Below the pieces are notes generated by a model, which did no database searches, was not told where the DNA came from, and worked only from the letters and a program-made list of their open reading frames with translations. The translations under genes and the position numbers were made by a program. A stretch of DNA of 64,000 nucleotides from Methylopumilus sp026399645. GTDB lineage: Bacteria; Pseudomonadota; Gammaproteobacteria; Burkholderiales; Methylophilaceae. Positions 50,757 to 58,731 of the stretch are shown piece by piece. The stretch lies in assembly GCF_965184065.1 (NCBI RefSeq), contig NZ_OZ239098.1, one strand, 5' to 3'. Each line of letters opens with the position of its first letter. Positions within the stretch are counted from its first letter, which is position 1.

Positions 50757-51770
50757 ATGATTGAGTCGCAGCCCAATATAAGTCAGCAACCTATTCAATT
50801 TGAACGAAAAGCTCCTAAAAAACCAAAACTACCCCTAAAAGATCGCTGGTCAATTGCTGAAATTGAAGCTTTATATTCTTTATCTTTTAACGACCTTATG
50901 TTTAAAGCCCAAACCATTCATCGCAAAAATTTTGATCCCAATAAAGTTCAAGTAAGCACGCTGTTGTCTATTAAGACGGGAGGATGTTCAGAGGATTGTG
51001 GTTATTGCCCTCAATCTGCGCGCTATGACACCAATATAGAGAATGAAGCCATGATGCCTATTGATGAGGTGATCAAAGCCGCAAGAGCTGCAAAGGAAGC
51101 CGGCGCTAGTCGTTTTTGTATGGGCGCCGCTTGGAGAAGTCCCAAGGATAAAGATTTAAAATCCGTATTAGAGATGATTCAAGAAGTTAAAAAAATGGGA
51201 CTTGAAACTTGTGCCACTCTTGGTATGTTAAAAGATGGACAAGCTAGTATGCTTAAAGAAGCAGGGCTTGATTATTACAATCACAATTTAGATACTGCGC
51301 CTGAATTTTATGGCGATGTGATTTCAACACGCGTATATCAAGACAGGCTTGATACATTGGATCGCGTTCGAGAAGCTGATCTTCATGTGTGTTGCGGTGG
51401 GATTGTTGGCATGGGTGAAAGCAGAACTGAGCGTGCAGGATTAATTGCACAACTCGCCAATATGGAAAAGCAACCTGAGAGTGTGCCAATTAATTTATTG
51501 ACGCAAGTAGAAGGTACGCCTTTACATGGCACCGAACCACTCGACCTTTTTGAGTTTGTGAGAACGATTGCTGTTGCAAGAATTACGATGCCAAAAAGTT
51601 ATGTGAGATTATCTGCAGGAAGGCAGTCAATGCACGAAGGTATTCAATCATTAGCTTTCTTAGCTGGGGCTAATTCAATTTTTTATGGTGAAAAGTTATT
51701 AACAACAGATAATCCGGATGTAAAAGTTGATCAAGCCTTATTTAATAAGTTAGGTATTCATCCTATATAA
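50757..51770 (+). CDS. bioB: Biotin synthase
   Basis: This radical-SAM enzyme of 337 residues inserts sulfur into dethiobiotin. The radical-SAM cluster is visible as KTGGCSEDCGYCPQS, with further family motifs ETCATLGM, YNHNLDTAPEFY, CCGGIVGMGE and YVRLSAGRQ. The N-terminus carries about 30 extra basic residues before the core, a minor oddity. It is first in the bioB-F-H-C-D run. bioA is not in the window. Confidence 0.97.
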   Translation: MIESQPNISQQPIQFERKAPKKPKLPLKDRWSIAEIEALYSLSFNDLMFKAQTIHRKNFDPNKVQVSTLLSIKTGGCSEDCGYCPQSARYDTNIENEAMMPIDEVIKAARAAKEAGASRFCMGAAWRSPKDKDLKSVLEMIQEVKKMGLETCATLGMLKDGQASMLKEAGLDYYNHNLDTAPEFYGDVISTRVYQDRLDTLDRVREADLHVCCGGIVGMGESRTERAGLIAQLANMEKQPESVPINLLTQVEGTPLHGTEPLDLFEFVRTIAVARITMPKSYVRLSAGRQSMHEGIQSLAFLAGANSIFYGEKLLTTDNPDVKVDQALFNKLGIHPI

Positions 51771-51777
51771 GTTTGTG

Positions 51778-52965
51778 ATGCTAGATCAAATTCATCATGA
51801 ACTCCAAACCTTAAAAGACAATCATCTTTTTAGAACAAGAAAATTATTAAGTGGAAGATCAGGACCTAATCTTTCTTTTAATCATCAAAATTATTTAAGT
51901 TTTTCATCGAATGATTATTTAGGGCTTTCACAAAACCAATCAATTCAAGATGCGCTGATCGAAGGTATTCATCTGTCAGGCAACGGAATGGGGGCCTCTC
52001 ATCTTATTTCAGGCCATCATGAATTCCACGAGGCATTTGAAAATGCATTTAGTGAGGCGCTTCATTTTGAAAGAGCGCTTTTATTCTCATCAGGCTATAT
52101 GGCTAATATGGGGATCATCTCAGCATTGGTTGGAAAAGACGATACTATTTTTTCTGATAAGTTAAATCATGCATCATTAAATGATGCATCTATTCTTTCT
52201 CGTGCCATTCATAAGAGATATCGACATCATGATTTACAACATCTAAAAGAGTTACTTCAAGCATCAAAGTCAAAAGTAAAGCTTATTGTTACTGATTCTG
52301 TTTTTAGCATGGACGGGGATTTGGCTAATATTCCAGATTTATTGCAATTATGTGAAATATACGATGCTTATCTTTATATAGATGATGCACATGGTTTTGG
52401 TGTATTGGGTAAAAATGGCAAAGGCATACTGCAATACTTTTATGATCAAGAAAAAATTAAAGAACCTTATTCGCCCAGAATTATTTATATGGCAACGCTA
52501 GGAAAGGCTGCCGGTATTCACGGCGCTGTCGTAGCATCCTCAAATAATCTTATCGAATATTTCATTCAAAAATCTAAACAATATATTTATACAACTGCTA
52601 TGCCAGCATTTATGGCCTATGGATTAAAAGAATCTTTAAATCAAATTTTAAAGGCAGATTCAATAAGAACACATTTAAATAATCTTATTGCACAGTTTAA
52701 AGCCGATGTTAAATTTCAAAAATTGACTTTAGGTGACTCTCTAACGCCTATCCAGCCCGTTATTGTTGGAAGTGAAATAAATACATTAAGATTAAATCAA
52801 TGGTTAATAGAAAAGGGAATATATGTCCCTGCTATTAGACCTCCTACGGTGCCTCATGGCACTTCTCGATTACGCATTTCATTTTCAGCATTACATCAAG
52901 ATAAGGATGTGATGACATTAATAAAAAATATATTAGATTTTGAAAGTCAATCTAATGCACATTAA
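51778..52965 (+). CDS. bioF: 8-amino-7-oxononanoate synthase
   Basis: BioF condenses pimeloyl-ACP/CoA with alanine using PLP. The protein of about 395 residues has SSNDYLGLS, GMGASHLISGHHEFHEAFE, DKLNHASLNDAS, DDAHGFGVLG and TLGKAAGIHGA with the PLP-binding Lys. The start is ATG at 51778, the GTG at 51775 being one codon earlier. It overlaps bioH by 11 bp. Confidence 0.95.
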   Translation: MLDQIHHELQTLKDNHLFRTRKLLSGRSGPNLSFNHQNYLSFSSNDYLGLSQNQSIQDALIEGIHLSGNGMGASHLISGHHEFHEAFENAFSEALHFERALLFSSGYMANMGIISALVGKDDTIFSDKLNHASLNDASILSRAIHKRYRHHDLQHLKELLQASKSKVKLIVTDSVFSMDGDLANIPDLLQLCEIYDAYLYIDDAHGFGVLGKNGKGILQYFYDQEKIKEPYSPRIIYMATLGKAAGIHGAVVASSNNLIEYFIQKSKQYIYTTAMPAFMAYGLKESLNQILKADSIRTHLNNLIAQFKADVKFQKLTLGDSLTPIQPVIVGSEINTLRLNQWLIEKGIYVPAIRPPTVPHGTSRLRISFSALHQDKDVMTLIKNILDFESQSNAH

Positions 52966-53716
52966 TAAAATTGGACATGGCCAAGATCTTGTTCTTATTC
53001 ATGGCTGGGGAATGCATAGTGGTATATGGGAACCTATCATTGAGAAATTTTCAAAACAATACTCACTTCATCTTGTCGATATCCCAGGTATGGGTCAAAG
53101 TCATATCATCGATCCTTACGATCTAAATCACCTAGCTGAAGAGATAAGTCAGAATTTGCCATCTTCGTTTGATATTTTAGGATGGTCATTAGGTGGGCTG
53201 ATTGCATTAAAAATGAGTTTGATACATCCAAAAAAGATTCATCGTATGGTTTTGGTGGGGGGCACACCTTGTTTTATTAATAAGACAGATTGGAGTTTTG
53301 GCGTAGATATTAGAGATTTTAATGATTTTGCTAATAAACTTTTTAAAGATTATAAAGCAACCATGATGAATTTTTATACTCTACAACTCATGCATTCAAA
53401 AGATAGTAAATTGCTTATTAAAAAACTTAAAGAGATGAATGAAGCGGCAGATCCTCCCGAAGTCAAGTCCTTGCAACTTGGTCTTGATATCTTATTAAAT
53501 AATGATTTGCGAGATGACATTAAAAAAATTAACCATCAAACACTTTTAATAGCGGGTGATATGGATCGCTTGACACCAAAATCTGCTTCTATGTGGCTTG
53601 AAGAGCATTTAAAAGAAGCGCGATTGAAAGTAATCCAAGGCGCATCACATATTCCTTTTTTATCTCACCCGGATGATTTTTTTGACCATCTCGATAAATT
53701 TTTATTAGCAGCTTAA
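52955..53716 (+). CDS. bioH: Pimeloyl-ACP methyl ester carboxylesterase
   Basis: BioH removes the methyl ester from pimeloyl-ACP methyl ester after BioC-primed synthesis. This 253-residue alpha/beta hydrolase shows LIHGWGMHSGIWEP, the nucleophile elbow GWSLGGLIAL, AGDMDRLTP and the C-terminal catalytic His in GASHIPFLSHP. It begins at ATG 52955, a weaker in-frame TTG at 52940 being less likely. It lies between bioF and bioC. Confidence 0.93.
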   Translation: MHINKIGHGQDLVLIHGWGMHSGIWEPIIEKFSKQYSLHLVDIPGMGQSHIIDPYDLNHLAEEISQNLPSSFDILGWSLGGLIALKMSLIHPKKIHRMVLVGGTPCFINKTDWSFGVDIRDFNDFANKLFKDYKATMMNFYTLQLMHSKDSKLLIKKLKEMNEAADPPEVKSLQLGLDILLNNDLRDDIKKINHQTLLIAGDMDRLTPKSASMWLEEHLKEARLKVIQGASHIPFLSHPDDFFDHLDKFLLAA

Positions 53717-53718
53717 TC

Positions 53719-54588
53719 ATGACTCAACATCATATAGATAAGAAAAGAGTTCAAGCGTCATTTAATAAAGCTTCGGCTTTATATGAAGATTCAGCTGTTC
53801 TTCAACAGCATGTGCTAGAAGAAATGTTTCTAAGACTAAAATTACTTAAAAATAACCCCGACAATATTCTTGACCTAGGATGTGGACCTGGTAATGCAGG
53901 ACCTGATTTAAAAGATACGTATAAGCCTCATGATCTCATTTATTTAGATTTTGCATATGACATGCTAAAAAAAGCTGAAGAAAAAAACAGAGATCATTTC
54001 TTAAAGGCATTTTCAAGGAAAACGGCACAGCAATTTATTTGCGCTGATATGGAATCTATCCCATTAGTAGAAAATAGTATTGATATGGTTTGGTCAAATT
54101 TATCTCTTCAATGGTGCAATGATCTTGATCGAGTATTTGTTCAGATAGAAAAAATATTAACGAGTAATGGACTTTTTATATTTAGTACATTTGGACCAAG
54201 CACACTTCATGAATTAAGAGCTTCGCTCGCATCATTTTCTCAGCACTCACATGTAAATCAGTTTATTGATATGCATGATATTGGCGACGCGCTAATACGA
54301 TGTGGCTTTTCAGATCCAGTTTTAGACGTAGATGTTTATACACTTACTTACAGTACATTTAAAGACATAATGTATGACTTAAAGCATATCGGTGCTCGAA
54401 ATGCTCTTCAAGGACGGGCAAAGGGAATGACTGGTAAAGGCTTTTTGTACCAATTAGAAAAATTTTACGAAGTTTATAGGACTAACAAAAAATTACCTGC
54501 AACCTACGAAGTTGTATATGGCCATGCATGGAAGGCTAATAAGCTGCTTGATGAATCTTCAATTGTTAAATTTTACCCAAAAAAATAA
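53719..54588 (+). CDS. bioC: Malonyl-ACP O-methyltransferase
   Basis: BioC methylates malonyl-ACP to start pimelate synthesis on the fatty acid machinery. The 289-residue SAM-dependent methyltransferase has the motif ILDLGCGPGNAG, YLDFAYDMLKKA and NLSLQWCNDLDRVF. Together with BioH it gives the BioC-BioH pimelate route. Its last base is the first base of bioD. Confidence 0.93.
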   Translation: MTQHHIDKKRVQASFNKASALYEDSAVLQQHVLEEMFLRLKLLKNNPDNILDLGCGPGNAGPDLKDTYKPHDLIYLDFAYDMLKKAEEKNRDHFLKAFSRKTAQQFICADMESIPLVENSIDMVWSNLSLQWCNDLDRVFVQIEKILTSNGLFIFSTFGPSTLHELRASLASFSQHSHVNQFIDMHDIGDALIRCGFSDPVLDVDVYTLTYSTFKDIMYDLKHIGARNALQGRAKGMTGKGFLYQLEKFYEVYRTNKKLPATYEVVYGHAWKANKLLDESSIVKFYPKK

Positions 54589-55274
54589 TGCATTCATTTT
54601 TTATAACTGGAACCGATACAAATATAGGAAAGACGGCTATTACTTGCAGCTTAATTGTTAGATCTATTGAAGAAGGATTTCGCTCAGGTGGTATGAAGCC
54701 TGTGGCTGCAGGGTGTTATATGGAAGATGGTTATATGATCTCTGATGATGTTAAAAAGATTATTGAAGTAAGCAATGTAGATCTAAATATTAAAGAAATT
54801 AATCCCTATTCCTTCGAGCCGCCGATTGCGCCTCATATAAGCTTTAAATCAAATGAAATTGATATTGAGTTAATCAAAAAATATTTACGATCTTTTGAAA
54901 ATAAAATAGATTATTTATTTATTGAGGGGGTGGGAGGATATGCAGTACCTTTAACTGAAACTTTTACTACAGCAGATTTAGTTGAGAGTCTGGAGATACC
55001 AATTATTTTAGTGGTTGGTATGAAACTAGGATGTATCAATCACACTTTATTAACAGTTGAATCAATTTTGAATAAAAAACAAAAGCTCTGCGGCTGGGTC
55101 GCCAATCGGATAGATAAGAACATGCAAGCTTACGAAGAAAATTTTTCATTTTTGAAAAAAAACATTAAGGCGCCTTGTTTGGGTGAAGTGCCTTATTTCA
55201 AAGATTTTGATCCTTACAAGGCATCAAAATTTATCGATATAAATAAGGTTAGCGATAAAGCTTATGAAGATTGA
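54588..55274 (+). CDS. bioD: Dethiobiotin synthetase
   Basis: BioD closes the ureido ring using CO2 and ATP. This 228-residue P-loop protein has the N-terminal nucleotide-binding loop GTDTNIGKTA and the substrate segments GMKPVAAGCY and IEGVGGYAVPL. It is the last gene of the biotin run. Its 3' end overlaps the convergent nadD by 26 bp, with coding on both strands. Confidence 0.95.
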   Translation: MHSFFITGTDTNIGKTAITCSLIVRSIEEGFRSGGMKPVAAGCYMEDGYMISDDVKKIIEVSNVDLNIKEINPYSFEPPIAPHISFKSNEIDIELIKKYLRSFENKIDYLFIEGVGGYAVPLTETFTTADLVESLEIPIILVVGMKLGCINHTLLTVESILNKKQKLCGWVANRIDKNMQAYEENFSFLKKNIKAPCLGEVPYFKDFDPYKASKFIDINKVSDKAYED

Positions 55275-55908
55275 TGTAGTCAGTAACAGCAAGAGGCAAA
55301 AGATTCATAAGATTTTTATTTGAATAAATAGCTTCTCGAATTTGAGATGACGAGATATCAATATACTCAAATTTTTTTGTCATAATCAGTCCGTGACTAG
55401 ATGTACGAAGATCCTCAACATTTTGAGTCACTCTTTTACCCCATTCTTTTTTTAGAGCCGATGTTAATTCATCTTGAAAAATAGGGGATTCCCGTCTTTC
55501 TACTATTAATATGTGGCAATAATTAAAAAGTTCATTCCATAAATGCCATGACTCAAGCTTTAGAAAAGCATCACTTCCCATTAAAAAACAAAATGCTTGC
55601 TCCTCTTGTTTTTCTAGTGAAAGACTCTGCAATGTTTCAATCGTATAAGAGGGTTTAAGGTCGTTTTGATTTCTTTTAATTTCACGATCATCAATGAAAA
55701 AATTAGTGTGTGGATTGAGAGCTAGATTAAGCATCTTTATGCGATGCTTATTTTCTAAGACGATATTTTTATGAGGTGCTAAACCAGATGGAATAAAAAG
55801 TACTTTTGACAATGACGCAAAGTCTTGCCACGCTGTAGCTAATTTTATATGACCACAGTGTATTGGATCGAATGCACCACCTAATACACCGATAAGTTTC
55901 AAAGACAT
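55249..55908 (-). CDS. nadD: Nicotinate-nucleotide adenylyltransferase
   Basis: NadD makes nicotinate adenine dinucleotide in NAD synthesis. The 219-residue protein has GGAFDPIHCGHIKLA (HxGH), PSGLAPHK, FLMGSDAFLKLESW and the ISSSQIREAI motif. In many betaproteobacteria rsfS and rlmH follow nadD. Here the gene instead converges on bioD with a 26-bp overlap. Confidence 0.95.
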   Translation of the reverse strand: MSLKLIGVLGGAFDPIHCGHIKLATAWQDFASLSKVLFIPSGLAPHKNIVLENKHRIKMLNLALNPHTNFFIDDREIKRNQNDLKPSYTIETLQSLSLEKQEEQAFCFLMGSDAFLKLESWHLWNELFNYCHILIVERRESPIFQDELTSALKKEWGKRVTQNVEDLRTSSHGLIMTKKFEYIDISSSQIREAIYSNKNLMNLLPLAVTDYINLHKLYR

Positions 55909-55911
55909 TCC

Positions 55912-57171
55912 TTATTTACGTATATGCCCATTACCTAACACGATATATTTTAGCGAGGTAAGACCCTCAAGCCCTACAGGACCTCTTGCATGTAATTTGT
56001 TTGTTGAAATGCCTATTTCAGCACCTAGACCATATTCAAAGCCATCAGCAAAACGAGTTGAGGCATTCACCATAACGCTACTTGAATCCACTTCTTTTAG
56101 GAATCGCATAGCGCGTTCATAGTTTTCGGTGACGATAGCATCTGTATGATGAGAAGAATATTGATTAATATGATGTATTGCTTCGTCGATATCATCCACA
56201 ATCTTGCATGAAATAATTGCATCAAGGTATTCGGTATAAAAATCATCTTCACTTGCTTTTTTAATACCCTTAACAAGCTTCAAGGTTTCTTTGCAGCCAC
56301 GAACCTCAACTTTATGTTGATGTAGCATTTTCACAATTTTAGGTAAGAAATCGCGTGCAATATGCTTCGAAATTAAAAGTGATTCAGTAGTATTGCATGT
56401 ACCTAATCTCTGAGTTTTAGAATTCTCAATAATTTTGAGCGCCTTATTTAAGTCTGCATCTTTATCAACAAAGACGTGACAATTTCCATCTAAATGCTTA
56501 ATAACAGGAACAGTTGCTTCATCACTAATCATTTTAGTTAAGCTTTTGCCGCCTCTTGGGATGATGACATCAATGAAATCATTAAGCTTAATCAAGCCTT
56601 TGACTATAGACCTATCCGTAGAGTCGATTACCTGAACAGCCTGAATAGAAAGACCAGATTTTTTAAGCGCCTCATGAATAAGACCACTTAAAGCAATATT
56701 AGAATGAATAGATTCACTACCTCCTCTTAATATAATGGCATTTCCTGACTTAATAGATAAACTGGCCGCATCAATAGTGACGTTAGGACGGGATTCATAA
56801 ATCATACCTATGACGCCAAGTGCAACACGCATTTGTCCGACTTGAATACCTGATGGACGTGAATTCAAATGCATAATTTCACCAATAGGATCTCTCAGAT
56901 CGATAATGTCTTGTATGCCTTTAATCATTGAATCAATGGTTTTACTCGAAATGATTAGTCGGTCGATAGAAGCACGATCTAATTTATTTTTTTTTGCTGC
57001 CTGTATATCCTTTTCATTGGCTTTTAGAATAGTTGCAGCTTTTGAATTTAAAAGCCCCATGAGAAAAGTCAAAGCATCATTTTTTTGTTGAGTTGATACT
57101 TTAGCCATCAGGTGCGAAGCCTTCTTTGCCTCTAGACCGATTTTTTTTAGGTATTGATTAGTATTTGTCAT
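55912..57171 (-). CDS. proA: Gamma-glutamyl phosphate reductase
   Basis: ProA reduces gamma-glutamyl phosphate in proline synthesis. This aldehyde dehydrogenase-fold protein of 419 residues shows MIYESRPNVTIDAASL, ILRGGSES, the catalytic Cys in RLGTCNTTESLL, and FADGFEYGLGAEIGIST. It lies 3 bp upstream of nadD, with proB about 27 kb away. Confidence 0.96.
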   Translation of the reverse strand: MTNTNQYLKKIGLEAKKASHLMAKVSTQQKNDALTFLMGLLNSKAATILKANEKDIQAAKKNKLDRASIDRLIISSKTIDSMIKGIQDIIDLRDPIGEIMHLNSRPSGIQVGQMRVALGVIGMIYESRPNVTIDAASLSIKSGNAIILRGGSESIHSNIALSGLIHEALKKSGLSIQAVQVIDSTDRSIVKGLIKLNDFIDVIIPRGGKSLTKMISDEATVPVIKHLDGNCHVFVDKDADLNKALKIIENSKTQRLGTCNTTESLLISKHIARDFLPKIVKMLHQHKVEVRGCKETLKLVKGIKKASEDDFYTEYLDAIISCKIVDDIDEAIHHINQYSSHHTDAIVTENYERAMRFLKEVDSSSVMVNASTRFADGFEYGLGAEIGISTNKLHARGPVGLEGLTSLKYIVLGNGHIRK

Positions 57172-57210
57172 GGATGAATTATACGCGTTAAGAAATTACC
57201 TTGTATAGGA

Positions 57211-58239
57211 TCAAATTTTTCGACTTCGAGAAGCTATTTTTGCAAGCCCTAGACAAAGTCTTCCTGTTTCTAACCAAGCGTCGCCGGGGGAAACACCTTT
57301 TGATATTTTATCGATTTCTGATAACTTTTGAATAGCTGCCCTTAAATGCTTAACTGAAAAAAAAGATAGCGCTTTTTTAACGTACGTAAGCTTATCCCCA
57401 AATATTCTTGATTTTGTAAGATAGTTTTCTAAAGATTGACCTCTAAAATCTAGCTCTTTTATTTCAAGCATAGGTTTTAATACCCAAGAAAGAGAGCTTG
57501 TTATGCTAATTGGATTTTGACCCTCTTCTTTTAAAAAATTGAGTGTCGACAAGGTTTTTATCTGATCACCATTTAATACATATTCAGTGAGTTCAAAAGT
57601 ATCATAACGAGATACATTAGAGATAGACTGAGAAACTTTTTCGTATGAAATAGATTGGTCTGGGAAAAGTAATGCTAATTTATTCAATTCCTGGTCTGCA
57701 GCAAGCATATTTCCATGAACAAATTGACTGACAAGCTGAATACTCTCTTCATCTAGGTTTATTGATAACAATAAAGCTCTTTTTTTTAACCAAGAAGGAA
57801 GCTCAGTCGGCATAATTTCATCAAGCCTAATTGTGTAAGATTTTTTTTCGAGCTCTTTAAACCATTTCTGCTGCTTGGTTTCCCTGTCTGTTTGGGGTAA
57901 TTGAACAATGAGTAGGTCGTCTTGAGAAAGGTTTTGTAGAATTTCATAAAAGGATTCGCCGCTTTCTGCATTTATTTTTCCAGAGGGAATGACGATTTCA
58001 ATAATGCGTTTTTGAGAAAACAAACCCTGAGCGGAAAGGGATGAAGCACATTGATCCCATTTAAAATAGCGATCAACAGTAAAAGTCAATTTTTCTAGGT
58101 AAGAATGTTCTTTGGCAAATTGACGGAGGATGTCGAAAGCTTCTTTTCTTGAGAGAGCTTCATCCCCCAAAAGAAGAAATTTTGATAGCTGATTTTTTTG
58201 AAGCTCCTTATGAAGTGCTTCTGAATCAAATGCCGCCAT
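57211..58239 (-). CDS. holA: DNA polymerase III delta subunit
   Basis: HolA is the clamp-loader delta subunit that opens the beta clamp. This 342-residue protein has the family N-terminal LLLGDEALSRKEAFDILR and the C-terminal domain PGDAWLETGRLCLGLAKI. Sequence conservation is low, as usual for HolA, but the leuS-lptE-holA context supports it. Confidence 0.92.
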   Translation of the reverse strand: MAAFDSEALHKELQKNQLSKFLLLGDEALSRKEAFDILRQFAKEHSYLEKLTFTVDRYFKWDQCASSLSAQGLFSQKRIIEIVIPSGKINAESGESFYEILQNLSQDDLLIVQLPQTDRETKQQKWFKELEKKSYTIRLDEIMPTELPSWLKKRALLLSINLDEESIQLVSQFVHGNMLAADQELNKLALLFPDQSISYEKVSQSISNVSRYDTFELTEYVLNGDQIKTLSTLNFLKEEGQNPISITSSLSWVLKPMLEIKELDFRGQSLENYLTKSRIFGDKLTYVKKALSFFSVKHLRAAIQKLSEIDKISKGVSPGDAWLETGRLCLGLAKIASRSRKI

Positions 58240-58242
58240 TAA

Positions 58243-58728
58243 TTATTTTTTAATAACTTGAATTTGATTAAATAGACTTGTGATGGCTTCAATACGCATA
58301 GCTTCGTTAAGCTGCCTTTCTTCCTCTTCTTTACCAATAAGATTTGAATCACTGTAAGTAAAGTCCTTGCGTGTTTCTATTATGTTTTCTTGGCTCCAAA
58401 TTTCACTGTCGCTAGTTTTAATACGATAACGAACTCTATAAAAAATTTCAAATTCTCGAACAAGGCCCTGGCCACTCAAAGATAGAATTCTTTTTTCACT
58501 TTCTTCGCTCAGGAGCTCAACTCTTAATTCTGGATTCTCTGTGGAGGAAACAATAGCTACTTTATTAGTATTTAAGATTTTCTTGAGGTTTTTTGTGAGA
58601 CTTAATTCTTTGCCTTCTAGACTAATTGTTTTAAATGATATTTCTGTCATCCCTCTCAAATGAAATCCACAACTTGTAATCACTAGAAGCAATAATATAG
58701 CTATAAGTTTTTTCTGTATAAAATTCAT
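58243..58728 (-). CDS. lptE: LPS-assembly lipoprotein LptE
   Basis: LptE plugs the LptD barrel that inserts lipopolysaccharide in the outer membrane. The 161-residue protein has a lipoprotein signal with a lipobox near TSCGFHLRG (Cys near residue 20) and the family opening CGFHLRG. It lies between leuS and holA in the conserved order. Confidence 0.92.
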   Translation of the reverse strand: MNFIQKKLIAILLLLVITSCGFHLRGMTEISFKTISLEGKELSLTKNLKKILNTNKVAIVSSTENPELRVELLSEESEKRILSLSGQGLVREFEIFYRVRYRIKTSDSEIWSQENIIETRKDFTYSDSNLIGKEEEERQLNEAMRIEAITSLFNQIQVIKK

Positions 58729-58731
58729 AAT

